The translations under genes were made by a program, and so were the position numbers. Source: JAJNPS01 sp031426185 (GTDB lineage Bacteria > Pseudomonadota > Alphaproteobacteria > Rhodobacterales > Rhodobacteraceae). From it: DNA of 7,184 nt. Below the pieces are notes generated by a model, which was not told the origin of the DNA, did no database searches, and saw only the letters and a program-made list of their open reading frames with translations. The DNA is taken from positions 1-7,184 of the forward strand of contig JANPKV010000373.1 in assembly GCA_031426185.1 (NCBI GenBank), read 5' to 3'. The number at the start of each line of letters is the position of its first letter. Positions within the stretch are counted from its first letter, which is position 1. This document shows positions 1-5,952 of this stretch, one piece after another.

Positions 1-1373
1 CCGGCCACGCGCGGAAACGCGATCAGCGGCTTGCCAAACTGCTGGCGGTCCGATGCATAGGCCATCCCCAGTTCCAGCGCATTCTGCGCCACCCCCACAG
101 CTCGCGCCGCGGTCTGGATGCGCGCGCTTTCGAACGTCTGCATCAACTGCTTGAAACCCTGCCCCTCAACGCCGCCCAATAGGTTGTCGCCCTTGACCGC
201 AAAACCGTCAAAGTTGACGGTGTATTCCTTCATCCCCCGGTAGCCCAAAACCTCGATCTCGCCGCCGGACAGACCCGCATCGACAAACGGCACCGCATCC
301 GTGCCGGGCGTCTTTTCGGCCAGAAACATGCTGAGCCCCCGGTAGTCGGTAGTCCCGGGCACGGTGCGCGCCAGCACCGTCATCACATGGGTCCGCGCCG
401 CGTGGGTGATCCAGGTCTTGTTGCCGGTGATCTCCCAGTCATCGCCGTTTCGCGTCGCCTTGGTGCGCAAGGCCCCAAGGTCCGAGCCGGTATTGGGCTC
501 GGTGAAGACGGCTGTCGGCAGCACCTCGCCGCTGGCCAGCTTTGGCAGCCATTCGGCCTTTTGTGCCTCGGTGCCGCCACAGAGGATCAACTCCGCCGCG
601 ATCTCGGTCCGTGTCGCCAGCGACCCCACCCCGATATAGCCGCGCGACAATTCCTCGCTGACGACGACCATGCTGGCCTTTGAAAGTCCGAACCCGCCAT
701 GTGCCTCGGGGATGGTCAGGCCAAAGACCCCCATCGCCGCCAGCTTGTCGATCACCTCCATTGGAATGAGGGCGTCCTGCAGATGCCAGCCATGCGCGTG
801 GGGCACCACTTCCTCGTCGGCAAAGCGGCGGAACTGGTCACGGATCATTTCCAGTTCCGCGTCCAGTCCGGTGACGCCAAAGGTCGCGCGTCCCTGGTTG
901 GTCTGCATGCAGCCGACCAGTTGCATCCGGGCGGCTTGCGTATTGCCCGCCGCCATCAGGACGCGCGCGGCGTCGCCCGGCTGCCAGGTGACGCCCAGAT
1001 CGGCCAGCCGCGCGAACTCGCCCTGGCTCATCGGAATGCCGCCGGCGATCTGGTTCAGGTATTCGCCAAACCCGATCTGCAGGATCAGCGCCTCCATCTC
1101 GCCAAACTGCCCTGCATCGGTCACGCGGCCCGCCCAGTCCCGCATCTGGCGCAGGGCTTCGATGTAGGTGGCAAGCCACGCCATCGCATGGGCCGCGGTC
1201 TGATGGGCCTCCAGCGCCGGGCCGGAAACCTTGTGGTCCACCGTGACCTGATGGCGCACTGCGTCGCGTGCCTGGTCAAACAGCGCCTCCACCTCGGGCA
1301 GGGCAGCTTTGGTCAGCTCAAGCAGATCGGCCAGCAGGGCGGTCGGGGTCATGGTCTGGCCATCATGCGGCAT
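1..1373 (-). CDS. mcd: (2S)-methylsuccinyl-CoA dehydrogenase, 3' end outside window
   Basis: FAD-dependent acyl-CoA dehydrogenase; 457 codons are visible and the C-terminus (about 90-100 residues in this family) runs off the left edge. Residues 1 to about 170 form a helical N-terminal extension not found in ordinary acyl-CoA dehydrogenases. The common fold starts near residue 172 (MIRDQFRRFADEEVVP), followed by TIPEAHGGFGLS around E223, the flavin/substrate signature FTEPNTGSD at 290-298, and RQQFGKP from R443 in the C-terminal helical domain. The catalytic glutamate region is not visible. The extension, including a HAMAWLATYIEALRQM stretch and MSQGE, is what I recall of methylsuccinyl-CoA dehydrogenase, which oxidises methylsuccinyl-CoA to mesaconyl-CoA in the ethylmalonyl-CoA pathway. 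The ATG at 1373 has GGAG seven bases upstream (1381-1384). An in-frame ATG at 1352 is the alternative start. It follows pckA in the same direction. If Mcd is wrong, it is still an acyl-CoA dehydrogenase of unknown substrate. Confidence 0.82.
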   Translation of the reverse strand, partial: MPHDGQTMTPTALLADLLELTKAALPEVEALFDQARDAVRHQVTVDHKVSGPALEAHQTAAHAMAWLATYIEALRQMRDWAGRVTDAGQFGEMEALILQIGFGEYLNQIAGGIPMSQGEFARLADLGVTWQPGDAARVLMAAGNTQAARMQLVGCMQTNQGRATFGVTGLDAELEMIRDQFRRFADEEVVPHAHGWHLQDALIPMEVIDKLAAMGVFGLTIPEAHGGFGLSKASMVVVSEELSRGYIGVGSLATRTEIAAELILCGGTEAQKAEWLPKLASGEVLPTAVFTEPNTGSDLGALRTKATRNGDDWEITGNKTWITHAARTHVMTVLARTVPGTTDYRGLSMFLAEKTPGTDAVPFVDAGLSGGEIEVLGYRGMKEYTVNFDGFAVKGDNLLGGVEGQGFKQLMQTFESARIQTAARAVGVAQNALELGMAYASDRQQFGKPLIAFPRVA

Positions 1374-1405
1374 GGGTGCGCTCCGGTCATCTTGGAAATC
1401 CTGGC

Positions 1406-1442
1406 AAGACTTGACTAAGGTCTTCGCAGTTGCTGCGCAACT
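1406..1442 (-). promoter_or_regulatory. paired dyad elements upstream of mcd (candidate operator)
   Basis: Two dyads lie 33-69 bp before the mcd ATG. The first has arms AAGAC (1406-1410) and GTCTT (1420-1424) around a 9-bp centre. The second is AGTTGC (1428-1433), TGC, GCAACT (1437-1442), a perfect 6-bp dyad. A weak promoter-like pair on the minus strand, TTGCGC (1440-1435) and TAGTCA (1417-1412) with a 17-bp spacer, would overlap both dyads. Location and symmetry suggest binding of a dimeric transcription factor. I cannot assign the regulator. The second dyad loosely resembles TTTGCAAA-type sites of RamB/PccR-family acyl-CoA regulators, but that is only a resemblance. Confidence 0.35.
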
Positions 1443-1541
1443 TAATTCCAACAGCCACTGATAACGCGCACGAAAGTGTCGCAGTGGATTCTTGGGGCCA
1501 CTGCAGGATCGGAACGCGCCACCCTGAATGCAGAAGGGTTT

Positions 1542-1556
1542 CCCGACCGCTTCGGG
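1542..1556 (-). terminator. weak hairpin after pckA stop
   Basis: CCCGA (1542-1546) and TCGGG (1552-1556) form a 5-bp stem with a 5-nt loop, starting just a few bases past the pckA TGA. On the minus strand it is followed by AAACCCTTC rather than a U-run, so it may be an mRNA 3' structure or a poor terminator. Little more can be said. Confidence 0.25.
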
Positions 1557-1560
1557 CCGG

Positions 1561-3159
1561 TCATCCTATCGCGGCGGCCCGCACATCTGCGTCGATATGG
1601 GGTACATATTGGCCGAAATTGTCGGCAAACATCCCGACCAGCTTGCGCGCTTGCACGTCATAGGCCGCCCCGTCCCCCCAGGTTCCGCGCGGATCAAGAA
1701 GGGCGGCTTCCACGCCAGCCACCGCGACGGGGACATCGAACCCGAAGTTCGGATCGCGCCGGAACGGGCTATCGTTCAGCGAGCCATCCATGGCTGCCGC
1801 GAGCAATGCCCGCGTGGCCCTGATCGGCATGCGCCGCCCGGTCCCGTAAGCCCCGCCGGTCCAACCGGTATTCACCAGCCAGCACGAGGCGCCATGCTTG
1901 CGGATCTTTTCCTGCAGCAGTTTTCCATACACCTCGGGACGACGTGGCATGAATGGCGCGCCAAAACAGGTGGAGAATGTCGGCGTCGGTTCCGTAATCC
2001 CGCGCTCGGTGCCCGCGACCTTGGATGTGAAGCCTGACAGAAAGTGATACATCGCTTGCGCCGGGGTCAGCCGCGCGATGGGCGGCAGCACGCCGAACGC
2101 ATCGCAGGTCAGCATCACCACATGCTTGGGATGCCCGCCGAGGCCCGTGGCCGAGGCGTTGGAGATCGCTTCCAGCGGATAGGCGCAGCGGGTGTTGTCG
2201 GTCAACCGGTTGTCGGCAAAATCGATTTCCAGTGTTTCGGGGTCGTAGACCATGTTTTCCACCACGGTGCCGAAGCGGTGGGTGGTGGCGTAGATTTCGG
2301 GCTCTGCCTCGGCGCTCAGGTTGATCGTCTTGGCATAGCAGCCGCCCTCGAAGTTGAAGATGCCGCGGTCCGACCAGCCATGTTCGTCATCGCCGATCAA
2401 CGTGCGGTCCGGGCTGGCGGACAGGGTCGTCTTGCCCGTCCCGGACAGGCCGAAGAACACCGTGGCATCCACGGGATTGCCGACGGAGTGGTTGGCCGAA
2501 CAATGCATCGCCATCACGCCCTTTTCGGGCAAGAGGTAGTTCAGCACCGTAAAGACTGCTTTCTTGTTTTCGCCCGCATAGGCGGTGTTGGCGATCAGCA
2601 CGGTCTTTTCGGAAAAATTGAGGGCGATCACCGTTTCGGAACGGCACCCATGCCGCGCGGGGTCCGCCTTGAAGGACGGACAGTTGATGATCGTCCAATC
2701 CGGCACGAAGCCGTCCAGTTCCTCGCGGGCCGGGCGGCGCAGCAGGTGACGGACGAACAGGCTGTGCCATGCCAGTTCCGACACCACACGCACGTCCAGC
2801 CTGTGCTGCGCGTCCGCACCGGCATAAAGATCCTGCACGAAAAGATCGCGCCCGCGCATGTGGGCGAGCATGTCCGATTTCAGCCGCGCATAGGCGTCCA
2901 TCGGCATCGCGGCGTTGTTCTCCCACCAGACCTTGGCTTCGACGTCCGGGGTCCTGACGACGAACTTGTCCTTGGGCGACCGCCCCGTGTACTGGCCGGT
3001 CGCGCAGAGGAACGCCCCCCCCCGACCCAGCCGTCCTTCGCCCCGACTGACGGCCGCCTCGACCAAGGCGGCATCGACGTCGTTGTAATAGACATTGGCG
3101 ACGCCGGTGATCCCGTGATGGTCCAACCGGTGCTCAGGATTGACCCGACCATAAATCAT
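1561..3159 (-). CDS. pckA: phosphoenolpyruvate carboxykinase (ATP)
   Basis: Cytosolic enzyme converting oxaloacetate + ATP to PEP + CO2 + ADP, the entry step of gluconeogenesis. At 532 aa it has the usual length of the ATP-dependent family. Visible motifs: TGRSPKDK with substrate-binding R60; metal ligands K200 (ENKK) and H219 (MHCSAN); P-loop GLSGTGKTT at 237-245 with K243; kinase-2 motif IGDDEHGW with D257/D258; and R324 in NTRCAYP. They match the spacing of the E. coli enzyme (K213, H232, K254, D269). I chose the ATG at 3159 (MIYGRVNPEH) because GGAGGT lies six bases upstream (3166-3171) and the family N-terminus aligns there. An in-frame ATG at 3222 would add 21 residues unlike the family. 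mcd follows downstream; chvI diverges upstream. A run of nine G on the coding strand (3015-3023) encodes the conserved RGGA stretch without breaking the frame. Confidence 0.97.
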   Translation of the reverse strand: MIYGRVNPEHRLDHHGITGVANVYYNDVDAALVEAAVSRGEGRLGRGGAFLCATGQYTGRSPKDKFVVRTPDVEAKVWWENNAAMPMDAYARLKSDMLAHMRGRDLFVQDLYAGADAQHRLDVRVVSELAWHSLFVRHLLRRPAREELDGFVPDWTIINCPSFKADPARHGCRSETVIALNFSEKTVLIANTAYAGENKKAVFTVLNYLLPEKGVMAMHCSANHSVGNPVDATVFFGLSGTGKTTLSASPDRTLIGDDEHGWSDRGIFNFEGGCYAKTINLSAEAEPEIYATTHRFGTVVENMVYDPETLEIDFADNRLTDNTRCAYPLEAISNASATGLGGHPKHVVMLTCDAFGVLPPIARLTPAQAMYHFLSGFTSKVAGTERGITEPTPTFSTCFGAPFMPRRPEVYGKLLQEKIRKHGASCWLVNTGWTGGAYGTGRRMPIRATRALLAAAMDGSLNDSPFRRDPNFGFDVPVAVAGVEAALLDPRGTWGDGAAYDVQARKLVGMFADNFGQYVPHIDADVRAAAIG

Positions 3160-3165
3160 TTTCAG

Positions 3166-3191
3166 ACCTCCCTCTGCCGCATGCCTGCGGC
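3166..3191 (-). promoter_or_regulatory. pckA ribosome binding site with adjacent 5' leader hairpin
   Basis: On the minus strand GGAGGT (3171-3166) sits six bases before the pckA ATG, a near-ideal Shine-Dalgarno that decides the start. Four bases upstream is a perfect 6-bp stem with a 4-nt loop: GCCGCA (3191-3186), GGCA, TGCGGC (3181-3176). The hairpin does not occlude the site as drawn. It could stabilise the leader or keep the ribosome site open, but this is inference. Confidence 0.55.
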
Positions 3192-3260
3192 CTACTCGGA
3201 AAAAGGCACCCTGGGCCCACACAAAACCAGGTGGCGGCTACTCCACGGCATCATGGGAAT

Positions 3261-3288
3261 GTTCTATCACGATGATTTATGACGAAAA
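3261..3288 (-). promoter_or_regulatory. candidate pckA promoter
   Basis: On the minus strand TAGAAC (3266-3261) matches four of six bases of a sigma-70 -10 box. Seventeen to eighteen bases upstream lies the T-rich run around 3284-3290, a poor -35 (TTTTTC). A start near 3254 would give a leader of about 95 nt and place the 11-bp repeats at roughly -50 to -82, suitable for an activator compensating for a poor -35. This is inference from weak matches. Confidence 0.3.
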
Positions 3289-3304
3289 AAGGACTGAATG
3301 CCCG

Positions 3305-3336
3305 CGTTAGCGCAACCAGATGAAACGTTAGCGCAA
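3305..3336. promoter_or_regulatory. tandem 11-bp direct repeat, candidate regulator site
   Basis: CGTTAGCGCAA occurs perfectly twice, at 3305-3315 and 3326-3336, a 21-bp period or two helical turns, so both copies face the same side of the DNA. Each copy is a strong half of a GTTAGCGCTAAC-like palindrome with a degenerate other half. From memory, this resembles sites of the alphaproteobacterial RpiR-family regulator CceR, which represses Entner-Doudoroff genes and activates gluconeogenic genes including pckA. I am not certain of the published motif. The position about 146-177 bp upstream of the pckA ATG fits activation of pckA; control of chvI is possible too. Confidence 0.55.
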
Positions 3337-3350
3337 GCATCGGCACGCAA

Positions 3351-3403
3351 GATGACCGCTGCGGCAAATCGGTCATCCTCCGGGCTATTTTTGCCGCCTT
3401 TTT
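3351..3403 (+). other. interleaved inverted repeats with pseudoknot topology and T-tract
   Basis: Two perfect 8-bp inverted repeats are interleaved: GATGACCG (3351-3358) with CGGTCATC (3370-3377), and GCGGCAAA (3361-3368) with TTTGCCGC (3390-3397). The order A, B, A', B' with connecting segments of 2, 1 and 12 nt is that of an H-type RNA pseudoknot. The second stem is followed by CTTTTT (3398-3403), as in an intrinsic terminator on the plus strand. It may be the end of a short leader or small RNA, an attenuator before chvI (ATG 105 nt downstream), or two overlapping DNA operators. I do not recognise a known RNA family. Confidence 0.45.
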
Positions 3404-3434
3404 CAATGGTCTGTGGGTGATTCGCTAAATTTGG

Positions 3435-3463
3435 TTGATTCTGCCCGCGCAAGCCCCGACATT
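3435..3463 (+). promoter_or_regulatory. weak candidate chvI promoter
   Basis: TTGATT (3435-3440) and GACATT (3458-3463) are separated by 17 bases and would give a start near 3470, about 38 nt before the chvI ATG. Matches are four of six and three of six to sigma-70 consensus. The 3454-3467 dyad CCCC-6 nt-GGGG overlaps the -10 and could be an operator. Confidence 0.25.
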
Positions 3464-3507
3464 GGGGAAAAAATAACATGGCACACGAGCTTTAGAGGTA
3501 ACCGCAC

Positions 3508-4209
3508 ATGTCACGGATCGCCCTTGTGGACGATGATCGCAATATTCTGACGTCGGTCGCGATGACGCTGGAGGCCGAGGGATTCGAAGTTGAAACCTAT
3601 AACGACGGTCAGTCAGCACTCGATGCCTTCAACCGGCGCATGCCCGACATGGCAGTCCTCGACATCAAGATGCCGCGCATGGACGGCATGGACCTGTTGC
3701 AGCGCCTGCGCCAGAAAAGCAGCATGCCGGTCATCTTTCTGACGTCGAAGGACGACGAGATCGACGAAGTGCTTGGCTTGCGCATGGGGGCCGATGACTA
3801 CGTCAAGAAGCCCTTTTCGCAGCGCCTGCTGGTGGAGCGCATCCGCGCGCTGCTGCGCCGTCAAGAGGCGATCGCGACGGGTGAAGTGGCGACGACGGAA
3901 GAAAACAAGCTGATGGAACGCGGCTCGTTGACCATGGACCCCTTGCGCCATTCGGTCAGCTGGAAAGGCCGCGAAGTGTCGCTGACCGTGACCGAGTTCC
4001 TGCTGTTGCAGGCATTGGCGCAACGCCCCGGTTTCGTCAAAAGCCGCGACCAGTTGATGGACGTCGCATACGATGATCAGGTCTATGTCGACGACCGCAC
4101 CATCGACAGCCACATCAAACGTCTTCGCAAGAAGATGCGCATGGCGGATGACGACTTTTCGGCCATCGAAACCCTTTATGGCATCGGCTATCGCTACAAC
4201 GAAGAATGA
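3508..4209 (+). CDS. chvI: two-component response regulator ChvI (OmpR/PhoB family)
   Basis: A 233-aa transcription factor phosphorylated by ChvG. The receiver domain is at about 2-120, with acidic pocket D8-D10, phosphoacceptor D52 (VLDIKMPRMDG), switch T79 (FLTSK) and K101 (VKKPF). A winged-helix DNA-binding domain fills about 137-233, with the recognition region RTIDSHIKRLRKKM and the terminal wing TLYGIGYRYNEE. The length is standard for the family. GAGGT (3495-3499) lies eight bases before the ATG, supporting the start. Its stop overlaps the next start (ATGA at 4206-4209), giving translational coupling with the cognate kinase. In rhizobia and Caulobacter the ChvG-ChvI pair responds to acid and envelope stress and controls exopolysaccharide, motility and carbon genes; a similar role here is inferred. 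The symbol rests on both sequence and the chvG-hprK-rapZ context. Confidence 0.95.
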   Translation: MSRIALVDDDRNILTSVAMTLEAEGFEVETYNDGQSALDAFNRRMPDMAVLDIKMPRMDGMDLLQRLRQKSSMPVIFLTSKDDEIDEVLGLRMGADDYVKKPFSQRLLVERIRALLRRQEAIATGEVATTEENKLMERGSLTMDPLRHSVSWKGREVSLTVTEFLLLQALAQRPGFVKSRDQLMDVAYDDQVYVDDRTIDSHIKRLRKKMRMADDDFSAIETLYGIGYRYNEE

Positions 4210-5918
4210 CCGCAAAGCCGCGCATTTCGCCGCGGGATCGATCGACCTCCAAGCCCGGCGAAGTGCTTCTGGGCGAAGATTGGGTGTCGCCCGACCTTGA
4301 GGCTTCTGGTAACCGGGCCCCGCGCGGACGTCTTGGCATGGTCGGGCGCGGGCGTTCTCCGCTGGCGCGCAAGATCATCATCTTCAACCTTGTGGCGTTG
4401 CTGGTGCTGGTGGCGGGCGTCCTGTTTCTGAACCCGTTCCGGGACAGCCTTGTCGTGCAGCGCGAGGCGGGTCTGGTGCGCGAGGCGCGCCTGATCGCAG
4501 ACGCGCTCGAGGCAGGCCTCGGCGCGCAGGCAAGCGTTGCGCCCGACCCGGGCCTGACTGGTCTGAAGACCCAGTTTGCCGCCATAGACATGGGCAGTGG
4601 CGTCGAGATCTTTCTGTTCGAGCCCAAGGGCCGCCTGTTGGCGCGGCATGTCGGCAGCGCCGCCGCCACGATCCCCGCGCTGGATGAAGACCGCTCCACC
4701 GTCATCACCGATTTCCTGAATGTCGTGTGGGAAACCGTGTCTGGGACGATTTCGGCCAGCGACACGCCGGAGCCTCAGATCGACACCGAGGCATTGGCGC
4801 GCGACAGCTTTGAAAAGGCGCTGACGGGCGACACGGCGGTCAATATCGGCCGCGATGATCTTGGCCGCGCCACGTTTTCCGTCGCGACCCCGATCCTGCA
4901 AGGCGGCCAGCCCGTTGCCGTTGTGGCGCTTGCCTCGGCAGCGGGGGAAATTGACCGACTTGTGCGCAATGAACGCGAGCAGATCCTGCAGATGTTCGTG
5001 ATCGCGCTGTTCGTGTCCATCGGGCTTAGCCTGGTCCTTGCCTCCACCATCGCAAACCCGCTGTCGGACCTTGCGGCGGCGGCCGAGCTCGGGCGTGATC
5101 GCGACGCCCGCAAGATGGCCCCGGCGCGTGTGCGCATTCCCGACCTCGCCGCCCGCCCGGATGAGATCGGCCGACTGTCCGTGGCCATGCGGGGCATGGT
5201 GGCGGCGCTTTATGACCGGATCGACGCCAACGAACAGTTCGCAGCCGATGTCGCGCATGAGATCAAGAACCCCCTGGCATCCCTGCGCTCTGCGGTGGGG
5301 ACGCTGCGGCTGGCCAAGCGCGACGATCAGCGCGAAAAGCTGCTGGAGGTGATCGAACACGACGTGCGCCGCCTTGACCGGCTGGTCAGCGACATTTCCA
5401 ACGCCTCGCGGCTGGACAGCGAACTGGTGCGCGAGGAAGAAGAATCCTTTGACCTGTTGAAGACGCTGTCGAACATCAGCCAATACCTGTCCCAGCAGGC
5501 TGCGGAAAAGGGTGTCGATTTCATCACCGATCTGCCTGCCGATCCTATCCTGATCCGGGGGCTGGAGGCGCGTCTGGCGCAGGTATTTGTCAACCTCATC
5601 ACCAATGGCATTTCGTTCTGCGAAGACGGCGATGCGGTGCGGGTCTGGGCGCGCAGGCGGGAAAACCGCGTGCTGGTGGTGATCGAGGATACCGGCCCCG
5701 GCATCCCCGAACAGGCGCTGACCAAGATTTTCAAACGGTTCTATTCCGAACGGCCGTCAGGGGATTTTGGCAACCATTCGGGGCTGGGGCTTGCGATCTC
5801 CAAGCAGATCGTCGAGGCGCATGGCGGCGTGATCTGGGCGGAAAACATCCGGCCGACGCAGGCCGATTTCACCTCGGAACCCTTGGGCGCGCGCTTCGTC
5901 GTCGGCTTGCCGGTGTGA
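4206..5918 (+). CDS. chvG: sensor histidine kinase ChvG
   Basis: A 570-aa inner-membrane kinase, partner of ChvI. The basic, probably disordered cytoplasmic tail (1-56) is followed by TM1 (about 57-76), a periplasmic sensor region (about 78-255), TM2 (about 260-281) and a HAMP linker (about 282-340). The HisKA domain has phosphoacceptor H351 in FAADVAHEIKNPLASLRSAV. The ATPase domain has the N-box NLITNGISF (N467), G1 DTGPGIPEQ, an F-box KIFKRFYSERP, and G2 GLGLAISKQIVEAHGG. The N-box carries Gly where many kinases have Ala (NG for NA), which is minor. The domain order matches ChvG/ExoS. The start overlaps the chvI stop by ATGA, so no separate promoter is expected. In rhizobia periplasmic ExoR restrains this kinase; no exoR is in the window. 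An internal ATG at 4338 is an alternative start but would lose most of the N-terminal tail. Confidence 0.94.
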   Translation: MTAKPRISPRDRSTSKPGEVLLGEDWVSPDLEASGNRAPRGRLGMVGRGRSPLARKIIIFNLVALLVLVAGVLFLNPFRDSLVVQREAGLVREARLIADALEAGLGAQASVAPDPGLTGLKTQFAAIDMGSGVEIFLFEPKGRLLARHVGSAAATIPALDEDRSTVITDFLNVVWETVSGTISASDTPEPQIDTEALARDSFEKALTGDTAVNIGRDDLGRATFSVATPILQGGQPVAVVALASAAGEIDRLVRNEREQILQMFVIALFVSIGLSLVLASTIANPLSDLAAAAELGRDRDARKMAPARVRIPDLAARPDEIGRLSVAMRGMVAALYDRIDANEQFAADVAHEIKNPLASLRSAVGTLRLAKRDDQREKLLEVIEHDVRRLDRLVSDISNASRLDSELVREEEESFDLLKTLSNISQYLSQQAAEKGVDFITDLPADPILIRGLEARLAQVFVNLITNGISFCEDGDAVRVWARRRENRVLVVIEDTGPGIPEQALTKIFKRFYSERPSGDFGNHSGLGLAISKQIVEAHGGVIWAENIRPTQADFTSEPLGARFVVGLPV

Positions 5919-5952
5919 CGTGACCGACGGTGTCGGGTCCATCGAGGTGGAT

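Larger units (their letters stand above)
1374..1560. other. mcd-pckA spacer with several inverted repeats
   Basis: This 187-bp gap separates pckA (stop at 1561-1563) from the mcd start. I see no gene in it. It is markedly richer in short perfect inverted repeats than its size would suggest (1406-1424, 1428-1442, 1455-1503, 1542-1556), so it probably carries the mcd promoter/operator and a pckA transcript end, or an attenuator between the two. No convincing intrinsic terminator with a U-tract is present on the minus strand, so read-through from pckA into mcd is possible. Confidence 0.5.
3160..3507. promoter_or_regulatory. divergent pckA-chvI control region
   Basis: This 348-bp gap has no supportable gene. 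It must contain the promoter of pckA (leftward) and that of chvI (rightward). From left to right it holds the pckA ribosome binding site and a hairpin just upstream of it (3166-3191), a possible pckA -10 element (3261-3266), a perfect 11-bp direct repeat (3305-3336), interleaved inverted repeats ending in T5 (3351-3403), a weak chvI promoter (3435-3463), and the chvI ribosome binding site GAGGT (3495-3499). It is more AT-rich around 3260-3300 and 3385-3480 than the flanking genes. Confidence 0.75.

Noticed and set aside
699..1418. Plus-strand open frame (239 codons) opposite mcd
   Set aside because: It overlaps the acyl-CoA dehydrogenase on the other strand, is His/Gln-rich, and has no domain or convincing ribosome site.
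1430..1663. Short plus-strand open frame across the mcd-pckA spacer
   Set aside because: It has no ribosome site, overlaps the pckA 3' end antisense, and shows low-complexity Arg/Ala composition without a domain.
2044..3282. Long plus-strand open frame (412 codons) opposite pckA
   Set aside because: It lies antisense to the well-supported pckA, has His/Arg/Gly-rich composition typical of the reverse of a GC-rich gene, and shows no recognisable domain.
3351..3403. Interleaved stems considered as a SAM-II or preQ1-type riboswitch
   Set aside because: The topology is similar, but neither neighbouring gene belongs to methionine or queuosine metabolism and I do not see the conserved core bases of those classes. 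It is kept only as an unassigned structure.
3454..3473. CCCC-6 nt-GGGG followed by A6, considered as a terminator
   Set aside because: On the plus strand the run is A, not T. On the minus strand the T-run comes before the hairpin, not after it. It is at best an operator-like dyad.
4194..5483. Long minus-strand open frame (429 codons) opposite chvG
   Set aside because: It is antisense to a kinase with all expected motifs; its composition is that of an antisense shadow and no domain is visible.
5920..5952. GTG at 5920 as the hprK start
   Set aside because: There is no clear Shine-Dalgarno, and the 11 added residues do not look conserved. The ATG at 5953 has GAGG at good spacing. It is not excluded, because it sits one base after the chvG stop.
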